From positions 62,001-126,000 of the forward strand of contig WIXG01000050.1 of NCBI GenBank assembly GCA_009869945.1: 64,000 nt of DNA. Reading direction: 5' to 3'. How positions within the stretch are numbered: the stretch's first letter is position 1; every line of letters begins with the position of its first letter. The translations under genes were made by a program, and so were the position numbers. The DNA comes from Mesaphorura yosii (lineage: Eukaryota > Arthropoda > Collembola > Poduromorpha > Tullbergiidae). This document shows positions 20,823-30,259 of this stretch, piece after piece. The notes beneath the pieces were generated by a model. The model did not search any database and had not been told where the DNA came from. It worked only from the letters and a program-made list of their open reading frames with translations.

Positions 20823-21904
20823 TTACCAGGAGGAGAAGCTGTCTTCGTCGCCGTCACCTCCGCCCCAAACATCCCAGTCGGACGATGCTTCTCGCCGGTG
20901 CTGGGACGAGTCGGGTACGGTGTCATCTTCAAAATTTTCAAGCTCAACTGAAGCTTTGCCCTCATCCATGACATCCATTGCGTATTCGTCCTCTTTATCC
21001 AGTTTCCAGTTTTCTGTATCACCCCAATCGTCGTAGGCTTCGTCGCGCTGACCGACCTTTGAGTCCCAGTCGACCTCGCATGCCAATTCAACTGGTTCAA
21101 ACAGATTTCTGTTCTGCTTCCGGGCATTTTCCCAGTCCCAGTTTCCCTTCACTACTTTATGACCCTCTCCCTTCTTGTTCTCTTCAACGAACCAGTCATC
21201 GTCTTGACCTCTAGCATGCCATTTATCCTCCCAATCTTTAACATCAACAACTGTCTGTTGCGCCTGAGATCGTAGTGCATTCAATCCACGAATAATTCGC
21301 CCACGCGGTCCAACTTCTGGAACCAACTTGTGAATGTCTGAATGTTCCAAGTGAATAAGATCGTCCATTTGAATGCATTCGCCTGTCATGTACCGTAATC
21401 ATGTAATAAAATTATGGCTAAATCAAGGTCATTCCATTATTTTGTACGATGATTCACTTACTGTGAAAGTCATGCGTGTAGTCGGTCGCCCCAACTCTGG
21501 CTAGAAAATTTTCCAAAGCAGCATATTTCACTTCACGCGCCTTTGGGCACAATCCTACGCCACAAAGAACCTTGATGCCCTTCCAGACTTTGTAGAAAAT
21601 AACTTCGTTCTTGAAAATTTGAGCCAAATGCTCAGGTTTGGCTCCAAATAGATCGTAGACACACGCGATCCCAGCATCATCTGCAAACGTAGATTACGAA
21701 ATTTTATCGGTTTGCTTTTTGATAGTTCAAACCAAGTAAAGACGCTTTGGTTCAAACACGACACGACACACGGAGAGATGTCGAGATGATACGCGTACCC
21801 TTCAGCGTGTCAGCATAGCCTTCTAAGTTCACTTTTCGAAGAACTGAACCAAGTGATCCAGTCTCCGACTGTCGAGAGTTGTCTTCGTCTCCCATGTCCA
21901 TCAT
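20823..21904 (-). CDS. Unrecognised protein with SAM-like helical repeats and acidic Trp-rich tail
   Basis: Three minus-strand exons (21904-21799, 21680-21462, 21382-20823) join to 294 residues in phase. Two helical blocks of about 55 residues resemble SAM domains: residues about 15-72 (LRKVNLEGYADTLKD ... VWKGIKVL) and 89-140 (LENFLARVGATDYTHDF ... MDDLIHLEHSDIHKL, then GPRGRIIRGLNAL). The rest is very acidic with spaced tryptophans (DWEDKW, DDWFVEE, WDWEN, YDDWGDTENW, SSDWDVWGGG), ending SFSSW. The Trp-Asp/Glu pattern could bind a basic partner, but no family is recognised. The start is set at ATG 21904; a further coding exon upstream (about 22043-22085, in frame but bounded by a TAG) cannot be excluded. 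Confidence 0.6.
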
Positions 21905-23142
21905 GTCGACTGCAGACTGTAAATTTTAGAATCAAAATAAATTGCCTGTAGAATTAACCCTTTCCTACGGATTGGGAACATTGGAAACTTTCATTCGCCA
22001 GTGCTTTCTTTCCTTGTACTTTATTTTATGAGTTAAGACACTCACCTGAACTTCTTCGTAATACCGTTCGCCAGTTCTGAATTTCTAGTTCTGAATGGAC
22101 GCAGTGGAACCACAATTAGAAACTCCAAGTGAAAACAATGGCCGCACCTCACTTGCTTGACCTTAGTGTTTGATCCTTTCGAGGAGCACTTCACAGCCTC
22201 CACTTCAGACGTCCATTCCGCGCATCACACTTTTGCACTGACTGACGAAATCCAAACAAGTGATCTTCCGCACATCCTGTTTGCCTTCGGTGCCCTTTAG
22301 ATTCCCTTGCCTTTCGTGTTATTAGCATATCACCAAGCCTTCAAGGCCGCATTTTATCTATCATTTATCGCAACGCATTCGGTCCTGAACAGCTGCGAAT
22401 TAAAATAAGGTAATTACAGAGTCACATAATTACGTACTTTTCAATGGGCCATGTAATCGTGGTAATACGGTGAGGGAAAAGTATGGAGGAGGGGCGGCCA
22501 TAACTATACAAATTGTGTGGTCCTTTCTCAGATCTCAGTCTCCATGCCGCTCATACTAAAGAAAAGCCACGCGTCTCATGCTTTCATGCCCATTTCAACC
22601 AAAATCTGTGAACCAATTAGCATTCCAATTAACAAGGTGCTTCTGAAGGATTTAGTTTGCAAAATGTCATTAATATATTATGAAATATTTCTGTCATCGG
22701 ATCAGCAGCGAAAACGGAAATGGTTCACAAGCTCTAAGCCTTTCAGGGAATTTGGAAATCGTTTCGTAGAGCGAAAAAAGACCATTCTCATCGTCGCGTC
22801 GTGCATTGCAAGCGAAGATGCAAATCTAAACCTCGCGTCTCGTGTATGAGTGATCCTCGTATACGTGGTGGGAACTCGGCATCTTTTCAATGCATAGTAA
22901 ACCTGATTTGTCATTCTAGCAAGCGAATTCGAAAAGTCATTCCTCTGGCCTGGCCTGGTAGCTCTACTGGCACTGTTCAATCATTAAGTTAATATTTGAA
23001 TTTTATCGACATTTCGAAATTGTATTAGTTTTCAGGTAACATCTAAGCTCAAATCACTAATGTTGCTGTGGTTGACTGATTGTCACATTGCCTGCATGGC
23101 TCTTCATTTTTCAGAAACTCTGAACCGAAACTAATCACCGGT
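21905..23142. other. Divergent intergenic region
   Basis: Contains a likely 5' untranslated exon of the SAM-like gene on the minus strand (donor CAG|GTGAGTG near 22043) and the promoter of PSMB7 on the plus strand. A plus-strand frame of 110 codons at 22517 has no motif and is judged chance. Confidence 0.45.
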
Positions 23143-24496
23143 ATGTCTTTAGAGGACGGCACCACTCCCATCAGCGGATTCAACTTTGGAAATGTCGCTA
23201 GGTAATTTATAACTTAACATTACGAAAGTGTTGGCGTTGGCAGAGGGGTAATTGATTGAATTGATTGATTGATTGGGTGGCTTTCATTGCAGAAATAAAA
23301 TCTTGGAGGCAAATGGATTTCCGGCACCGAAAGCCACAAAGACCGGAACAACCATTGTCGGTACAGTGTTTGCCAACGGTGTGGTACTCGGAGCTGATAC
23401 AAGAGCAACTGCTGGAAGTATTGTGGCTGATAAGAATTGCGAAAAAATCCACCGAATTGCAGCAAAGATTTAGTAAGTCCTCCGTAGTCTCTATTTTCGT
23501 GGGTAACAACTATTCTCCAGTAAAGACCTTGTCCTCCTAAGAGAGAGTACTCCTTGTAGCGGTCTCTGTCTCGTCCTGAAATCTGACAAACTGAGCAGTT
23601 AAAGTAAACTACACTTACACCTTTTAGTTGTTGCGGTGCTGGAACTGCCGCCGACACTCAGTTTACAACAGCGGATATTGAATCCCAGATGGAATTGCTG
23701 CGTCTAAATGTTGGAACTGAGATTCCTGTCGTTGTTGCTTGTCGTCTGTTAAAGCAAAAGTTGTTCAGATACCAGGTAAGATGAACGGTTTGCCTTCTTT
23801 GGTTTCTTTTGCAGGAGTCGTAAAAATCGTTATATTTGTGTCTAATTTGTAATTTCTCAGGGACATATTGGCGCTGCTCTGATTTTGGGTGGAACTGATA
23901 GAAACGGAGCTCATCTGTATCAGATTTATCCGCATGGATCTACTGATAAACTTCCATTCATTACAATGGGGTCTGGGTCATTGGCAGCAATGGCTATATT
24001 TGAGAACGGCTGGAAACCAAATCTAACGGTATAATAGAATCCGTTTTACCAATCTGCTAATTTCTTGACAGTTCATTGAATTCGAACTAAACATAAACCT
24101 CCTCTTGCAATAACAGGAAGCCGAAGCGGTTAACCTTGTTGATGCAGCGATCCGTGCCGGAATTACTAATGATTTAGGATCAGGCTCAAATGTGGACATT
24201 ACAATTATCAGAAAAGACTCCGACGAAGTCACCATTCATCGACCTTATGCAGTTGTGTGTACTAAGGGTCAAAGGTGCGTTGAATTCTTTGTCCTTTATA
24301 AATCTAATAACCCAAAAACTGATTATGAATATAAAGTGCAATGTGCAATGGCATTATAATTAACTCCGACGACTGTCTTACGTCTGTATTTAGGATTGGG
24401 AAGTATCTCTATCCACATGGAACAACTGCGACCATTGGCGCCCCACAAGTGATTCCAATCGAAGTGGTTGATGAAGAAGTTATGGAATTGGACTAA
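23143..24496 (+). CDS. PSMB7: 20S proteasome subunit beta type-7
   Basis: Six exons (about 23143-23202, 23293-23472, 23638-23776, 23861-24028, 24117-24274, 24394-24496) encode about 268 residues. A propeptide ([20 protein letters not shown]...) is removed at [11 protein letters not shown], exposing the N-terminal Thr nucleophile of the trypsin-like beta2 site. [20 protein letters not shown] carries the catalytic Asp and Lys, and [10 protein letters not shown] and [14 protein letters not shown] are typical of beta subunits. The C-terminal arm characteristic of beta-7 is present. It is part of the proteasome core in cytosol and nucleus. AATAAA at about 24649. Confidence 0.97.
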
Positions 24497-24707
24497 GTTA
24501 ATCCTGAATCCTGATGCAGTACTAGCATTAAGCTTTGATAACACATTTAATTTCTATTGTACACCCAAACTTTGCATAAAAATTATCTATTAAGAAAACA
24601 TTTATTTCCTTCCTGATAAATTAGGAAGAGCGTCATTTTAGTACATGCAAATAAATGGTGGATGCTAAGAAAATGAATGGATGATTGATAAAATCGCGCA
24701 AGTTAAA

Positions 24708-25064
24708 TTATCCTCGTCTGCCTACACGAGAAGAAACTAGTTTCGGCATGGAGACTCCTGGAAATGTCTGAGATTCAATGAAATCCAACAAAACAAGTGG
24801 GAATTGTTGTTCTTGATTTCCGAGAAGTAATTTCAAGCCGGGTTCAGCACTGCTAACATATGCAAACTTTCCTCCTAAGGCAAATAAAGAAAAATCTTCA
24901 CAAAAAATCTGCTTCGTTTTCTTCAAGGTCAACAAGTCGACTGTGTCTTCCAGTGAGTGTTGTAACAACAATTCCAAGATGACAGCATGAACTACACGTG
25001 AACATAGCGAATGCGGAGTGCACTCAGAGTGCTTGAAGTGATTCATAGGATGAATGAAATGCAA
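24708..25064 (-). CDS. Hypothetical protein, single exon, family not recognised
   Basis: An open frame of about 118 codons on the minus strand, convergent with PSMB7. The first ATG inside it is about six codons in (MNHFKHSEC...), giving about 112 residues. The composition is protein-like, with alternating helices and hydrophobic strands (VVHAVILELLLQHSLEDTVD, FSLFALGGKFAYVSS, FPLVLLDFIESQTFPG) and a basic C-terminus (SSRVGRRG). TTTATT (a minus-strand AATAAA) at 24600 fits a poly(A) signal. No signal peptide, no known motif. It may be the last exon of a larger gene, though no acceptor stands out before the upstream stop. Confidence 0.45.
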   Translation of the reverse strand: MHFIHPMNHFKHSECTPHSLCSRVVHAVILELLLQHSLEDTVDLLTLKKTKQIFCEDFSLFALGGKFAYVSSAEPGLKLLLGNQEQQFPLVLLDFIESQTFPGVSMPKLVSSRVGRRG

Positions 25065-25263
25065 ATTAAGTTCCTCAGAACTTGAGAATGTGTGGTGACT
25101 GTTGATCTATTGATCGTGATCATCCATTCTCAAACGGAGATGCGATTGCAAAAATCTCGGAGATTATTTAATGGATGAATGAGCTGGAGGTTGCTTTCAG
25201 TTAGCTTCTCTTCAAGCAACCTAGGAGACAATTACCGCATCAGTATTCAATCACAATTTCACA

Positions 25264-27177
25264 ATGGGCATCAAAGCTATGGTATTTAGGTTCTTTTTGG
25301 TGTGTGCAACGTTCTTTTCGTTGTTTCCTGCATCGCAGAGTGTGACGACGGCACCGCGTGAGAGAGCCATTTGGACGGCTGGTCAAAATAATACAAATAC
25401 ACTTCCAGCAACACAGCCACAGTCCTATTCGCTGTCCAGCTCAAAATCAGGTAAGAATTTGGAATATTAGCCTGCCTTAGTGCAACATTCTTAAATCTCT
25501 CAAGACTAATGAATTCCTAAAGGATTGGCTCTTCGTCCTAAAGTGAAAATAAAATCCATCTTGAATTTCGTGATTTAAGTCGAGACTGCTTTTTTTTTTA
25601 CAATTTTGGCATAAAGTTTCTTGTAATTTATATCAAACGTAGCGTGCTGTGCCAAATAGTTATGACTGTTGTGCCGCGTGTGACCTGGGTTGCCGTTCCC
25701 GCAGACAAACTAAGTCCCGAGCTTCACCCGCGTTCGTCTAGCCTGCGTGCTGAATCAGAATCAGAATGGGCGCAACATCCAAACTTTCATTTGCTTCCAT
25801 CGCTGAATGATTGTGGGTACGCTCAAAGTGATCCCAGGGCACGCAGCCCAAATCCCAATGCGCGTTCTCGTGTCAGACGTGTCGTAAAAGGTGTGCCGGC
25901 AGGATTTGGAATGTACCCATGGATGGTACAAATCATGCAGCGGAATAGTAAGTCGTCTAGATCTTGATGAGCTTCGTATTTCGGTATTGACGACAAATTG
26001 TTCTAATTTGATTACTTATGGCGGACGCAGCTACGACGGACAATCAGCAAAACATGTGCGGTGGGACGATCATTAATAACAAAACCATCTTAACAGCAGC
26101 GCACTGTACTTTTGATCTCGACACTGGCTATGCATTGTGAGTTCCCAGCAAGTTTAACCAATACGAAATTGTCTAGTGACCAGTGGCCATGACCATTTAA
26201 GTATGCCATTCTAAATCGTCAGGACCCACGTTGTACTCGGAAACTACAAAAATGCGGATAGACAATTTCGATACAGGAGGTCACAATATTTTGAGAATTG
26301 CGGTGAAAGAAACACATCGGAAATATGCTCAAACGCTTTTCTAGCGGAAATTGATGAAATCGTAGTCCACAAAGATTACATTTCTGGCATCTCAACGAAT
26401 GATGTGGCACTGATCAGATTGAAGGAGAATATCAATGCATTCCAACCCGACATATACTCTTTAGACTCCGCCGAAGATGAGGATGAACTGAGTAAGTACT
26501 TTACCGGCTTGCCGCCACCGTCGGCTCTTAACATCCCAATACGTACTGATTTATGCAGTCCGCACTTTACAGAAAAACTGCAGCTTATAAGACCAGTGTG
26601 TTTGCCTACCCGACGAGACATCCTGAGCATCAGACCAGAAAAGAAGATGGAGTTTGTTGGCTGGGGATACATCAGCACATACAGCGATAGTAAATCAATA
26701 TGGAATTACATGTCTGAAATTATGAAGGACAAGACGTGATTCGCGTGTGTCTTGGTTTTGCCCAGGTGTTTACATCAATGCTACACAATTGAACAAAGTC
26801 AACATGTATTTGAAGCCAAGAGAGTATTGCGCAGATCTTTTCGGTAATATGTACGGTAAAATGGACGAAACAAAGGTAAGCAATATGATTCAATTCAACT
26901 AGGAATTTTTTCTGGCTACAGAATGTTTAGAATATATCAATTTTTTGCATTTCAGATCTGTGCACTTGGCAAACCCGGGCACGCCACCTGCAAAGGCGAT
27001 AGCGGCGGTCCACTACTTAAAACAATTGAAGTGAATGGGCGACAGCAAGTATTCCAAGTGGGCGTTCTCACGGGTGGTGGATTGGGAGACTGTGGATATC
27101 AGGGGCAGGCAGACGTGTTTTCCAACGTGGTAGAGTACATGTCGTGGACTTTGGACAACTTGCAACCTGATAACTAG
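25264..27177 (+). CDS. Secreted trypsin-like serine protease
   Basis: Six exons (25264-25450, 25705-25947, 26031-26136, 26223-26689, 26766-26875, 26956-27177) join to 444 residues. Exon 1 encodes a signal peptide (residues about 6-25). A pro-region with one Cys (LNDCGY) precedes the activation site ARSRVRR|VVKG. The S1 domain has the full triad: LTAAHC (H167), TNDVALIRL (Asp) and CKGDSGGPLL (S387). An acidic insertion with a Pro-rich loop (DSAEDEDELS ... GLPPPSA) sits after the Asp. It is probably an extracellular enzyme activated by tryptic cleavage, with the pro-region Cys tethered to the catalytic domain; substrate unknown. A TCAGT initiator-like motif is at 25240. AATAAA at 27227. It may share exon 1 with the pseudoprotease unit downstream. 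Confidence 0.9.
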
Positions 27178-27226
27178 GGACTAGACTTTAGGCTGACAAT
27201 AATTTGTAAAGTAATTATAACTGAGG

Positions 27227-27232
27227 AATAAA
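27227..27232 (+). terminator. Poly(A) signal between the two protease units
   Basis: AATAAA 50 bases after the stop of the active protease and about 110 bases before the splice acceptor at 27345. It could act as a proximal, regulated poly(A) site if both units are alternative 3' ends of one gene. Confidence 0.55.
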
Positions 27233-27345
27233 TGCGTTCGCACACTTTTAGATGCCTTGCAGTTTATTTCACCATCACATTTGAATTGAGTAACATTTCT
27301 TTGCCTCGTAAAATGTAACTGCGAGATTTATTCTTTTCCTTGCAG

Positions 27346-28704
27346 GCAATCAAGTGACGGAAGGTTCTGTGGCACGACTTTCAGCTCACCCAAACTGGAA
27401 ATTGCTGCCTTCTAGAAGCATCTGTGGATTTCCCATGAAGCCGACTCATACGAACCAGACTTCCAGTTCCAGCTTAAGGTTTGCTCGTTTAACTCGCACT
27501 ATATCTGAAAATGTTGAAACGTGGGCTCACAAAACTTAAATGTCATTTCGCTTGGTTCAGAAGGAGAAAGCGTGTTGCTGGTGGTCGCATTGCCCTTCCA
27601 GGAGAACTGCCTGGAATTGCGTTATTAAATACCTGGCACCAAGATTGTAAGTTCTCATCCGTAGTTCTAGTTTCTCTTTTCAGACAGAACCCGTGAAGTG
27701 TTTTCTTCTTGCAGATGCCGACGCAAATTATGTTGGAGGGACTGGAGTGCTGATCAATTCCAGATACGCACTGACAACTGCCAGTCTTATCAGAGCAAAG
27801 CAACAAAGAGGCTACCCCGTGTATGAAAATTGCCCTCCGTGCGCAACAACGCATCTTGAGCACTGATTATTTATTTCAGGCATCTGGTGGGCTTCAGGTC
27901 CAATAAGCAATCGGATACTGACTACCACTTCCGCATTGAAAAGATAATTTTCCATGAAGGCTACCAGAGTGGGACGTATACCAACGACATTGCGTTGCTG
28001 AGGTTGGCAAAAGAGGTTGATTTCCCATGTAAGTCGCTTGCACAATACTCCACGAGCGAAGTTTTCCAAGATTTTAATTGGAACATCCGTAATTTCGTAA
28101 TTTCAGCTGAAACAAATCCCGCTTGTTTACCAAACGATTATGATCGCCAAAACCTCGATAGTGCAAGACAAGAGTGGTCGACTTGCATAACCTCAAACTT
28201 AATTGGAGCTGGATATGGCAGAAACACGGAGAAATCTAACTCCCGTATGTTCCTTAAACGAAGAACGCACTTTGCCATTTTTTACTATCGCCATTTTTCT
28301 TGTAGTTCCGATCTTCGTGAATTACATTGAAATGAAGGCCCGACCGAATGAGCACTGTGACAGGGTGTATTCAAGAAATCTGGGAAGGATGGGCCCGGAA
28401 AAGGTGCGGCACTCTGGTTTAATCTTCTGGTCTTACGTTAAGTATGTCCAGTCATCAAATCACATGATCTCGCCTTTTTCAGTTGTGCGTCTCTTCGTGT
28501 CTGGGAGAAAACACTGGGCTGTGCGGTACGACGGACGAGGGCGGCCCACTGATGAATTCGGTGGACCAGACGGACGGTCGGCGGCAGTACATGCTGTACG
28601 GATTGGCGTCGTATTACTTTGAATGTGGCGTCCAGAGCCTGCCGGCATTGTACACAAATGTTTCCCACTACGTTCCCTGGATTCTGGACAACATCCGCCC
28701 GTGA
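27346..28704 (+). CDS. Serine protease homologue (inactive), 3' unit
   Basis: Seven exons (27346-27478, 27561-27646, 27715-27820, 27880-28028, 28107-28244, 28306-28403, 28483-28704) form a trypsin fold. The exon lengths 106 and 222 equal those of the active neighbour, showing tandem duplication. The catalytic His is replaced (TTAS for TAAH) and the Ser is Glu (GTTDEGGPL for GDSGGPL); only the Asp (TNDIALLRL) remains. It cannot be a serine protease; such homologues act as cofactors or decoys in arthropod haemolymph cascades. A basic cleavage site RRRKR|VAGG is kept. The first exon opens with an acceptor (CCTTGCAG) in phase 1 and no ATG/signal peptide exon is evident between the two units; joining to exon 1 at 25264-25450 gives an open 372-residue protein. 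Confidence 0.8.
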
Positions 28705-28885
28705 AAAGAGTTGATACGATGAACGAGGCGTGATTTTAGAATCTATTTCCCAGAAATATATTTGAATTTATTTGAGTTTCGTGTAATTGTATTTTATTTC
28801 ACACAATGAATAACACAAAAATAGCTTTGTAGGACATCATGCAGTCATGCTGTTTGAAAAACATAAGTTTTTTGGTGTAATTCTG

Positions 28886-30259
28886 TTACGGCTGATCGGA
28901 ATATCGTGACATTTTTTGCTTGAACAATTCTTTAATCGCGTACCCATTTGCTATTCCAATTCCCGGTTTGGGCTCTGTCACCACCAGCGTTTGCTTATCA
29001 TCATTGTTCAAATCGTGAGCGTGACCATCCCGCACATCATCGTCGTCTGTGTTGAGCGTGACGTGTCCGATGCTGCATTTCTTCTTTTGAACCTTCCCCA
29101 GGGTGCCGTTGGTAGAAGGGATTTCCATACTCTTCAATGTGATGCAGTAGTGAATTGTCTTTGACTTCGACCTGCTGTAGGTGTTATCAAATTGTAGGAT
29201 GTAAGTCCCAGGCTTCGATAGCCGAACGGAGCCCTCCTGCTTCTCTTCATGTGAATTAACGCGTGAATACTCTACCAGAAACTTTGACTCGTCTTGATGG
29301 CAAATGGCGAATCCAATGTCGTACGAGTCGGTGCAGAATCGCCACGATAAGAGGGATTCGACAAGGTTTCCATTCGGTCCAAAGTCGTCGACCAAGTATT
29401 CAAATGATAGGCATTCCCTCGCGTTGATTTTAACCGTGAACCACTCGTCACCGTTCTCGTCAAAGTTGGACGCTTGTTTCCGCATGTAATATTGTGGTAA
29501 AGGCTCTTGGAACCACGAATCTGAACAGAAGTCATCGCAACCGGGTCTTGTGCCGCCCCAATACTTTGGCAGGACGTCACTTGGCATGACCTTGAGTAGG
29601 GCGTCCAACCATTTCTGCCGATCGGAATTGAAAATCTGAATCTTGTCCAGAGTTCTTGAGTGCAGGACTGGCTTGATGATCGCAAAGAGAATGTTGAAGA
29701 TTTTCGGGGCATTTATGACAAAGGCGTGCTTCAGCACCTCCGGGTAATTTGCTTCAAAGACGCGGAGAACTTCCACCATTCCTTGAATCACGCTTGGGTG
29801 AGCAAGCTGACGATACGAGAACCCGTCGAAATCGAGGATAACAACGCCCTCGTAGATTCCAATCTCGTTTCCGGTCGAAATCATAATTTCCAAGCACTGA
29901 TAAATGAATCGCAGTGCGGGAAGCATGTCGCCCGACTCGATGCAGCTGCGGATATCCCACCGTCCAAACGGAAGCAAGAAGACTGGAACACCATCGTAGT
30001 CAAGGTCGAGCGGAATGTAAGGAAAGAAAACTTTCGGGCTCCTCCAATCAAGCATTGCTTCAACCTCATTGATCCGTCGCCATACGAGGTGTCGACGCAG
30101 CATCTCCTCAGCCTTGTCCAGATCCAAATCACGGGCCCGCAGCCAACGAATAAGCTGTTCATTGACTCCCGGATAAATCTTGTCAACACGCGCACGGAAC
30201 TGTTCCAGTTTAAGAAGTTCTTCTGGAGTGAATTTGCTGCTCGATTTCAAGCCGGACAT
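28886..30259 (-). CDS. SEC14-like CRAL-TRIO/GOLD lipid-transfer protein
   Basis: An intronless reading frame of 457 residues from the ATG at 30259 (MSGLKSSSKF). In order: a CRAL-TRIO N-terminal helical region (LIRWLRARDLDLDKAEEMLR), the CRAL-TRIO lipid pocket (YEGVVILDFDGFS, NYPEVLKHAFVINAPKIF, LPKYWGGTRPG) and a C-terminal GOLD domain (FLVEYSRVNSHEEKQEGSVR, PGTYILQFDNTYS). This is the architecture of SEC14L1-4 (tocopherol-associated protein type), cytosolic proteins that carry hydrophobic ligands. The tail after the GOLD domain is polar and low in conservation. Lack of introns in a region of intron-rich genes suggests a retrocopy origin that stayed functional. TTTATT on the plus strand near 28792 is a minus-strand poly(A) signal. 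Codons upstream of 30259 in the frame lie outside the homology. Confidence 0.92.
   Translation of the reverse strand: MSGLKSSSKFTPEELLKLEQFRARVDKIYPGVNEQLIRWLRARDLDLDKAEEMLRRHLVWRRINEVEAMLDWRSPKVFFPYIPLDLDYDGVPVFLLPFGRWDIRSCIESGDMLPALRFIYQCLEIMISTGNEIGIYEGVVILDFDGFSYRQLAHPSVIQGMVEVLRVFEANYPEVLKHAFVINAPKIFNILFAIIKPVLHSRTLDKIQIFNSDRQKWLDALLKVMPSDVLPKYWGGTRPGCDDFCSDSWFQEPLPQYYMRKQASNFDENGDEWFTVKINARECLSFEYLVDDFGPNGNLVESLLSWRFCTDSYDIGFAICHQDESKFLVEYSRVNSHEEKQEGSVRLSKPGTYILQFDNTYSRSKSKTIHYCITLKSMEIPSTNGTLGKVQKKKCSIGHVTLNTDDDDVRDGHAHDLNNDDKQTLVVTEPKPGIGIANGYAIKELFKQKMSRYSDQP

Noticed and set aside
22517-22849. 110-codon plus-strand frame ahead of PSMB7
   Set aside because: Lacks domain signatures and overlaps promoter sequence; a counter-frame of similar length exists on the other strand.
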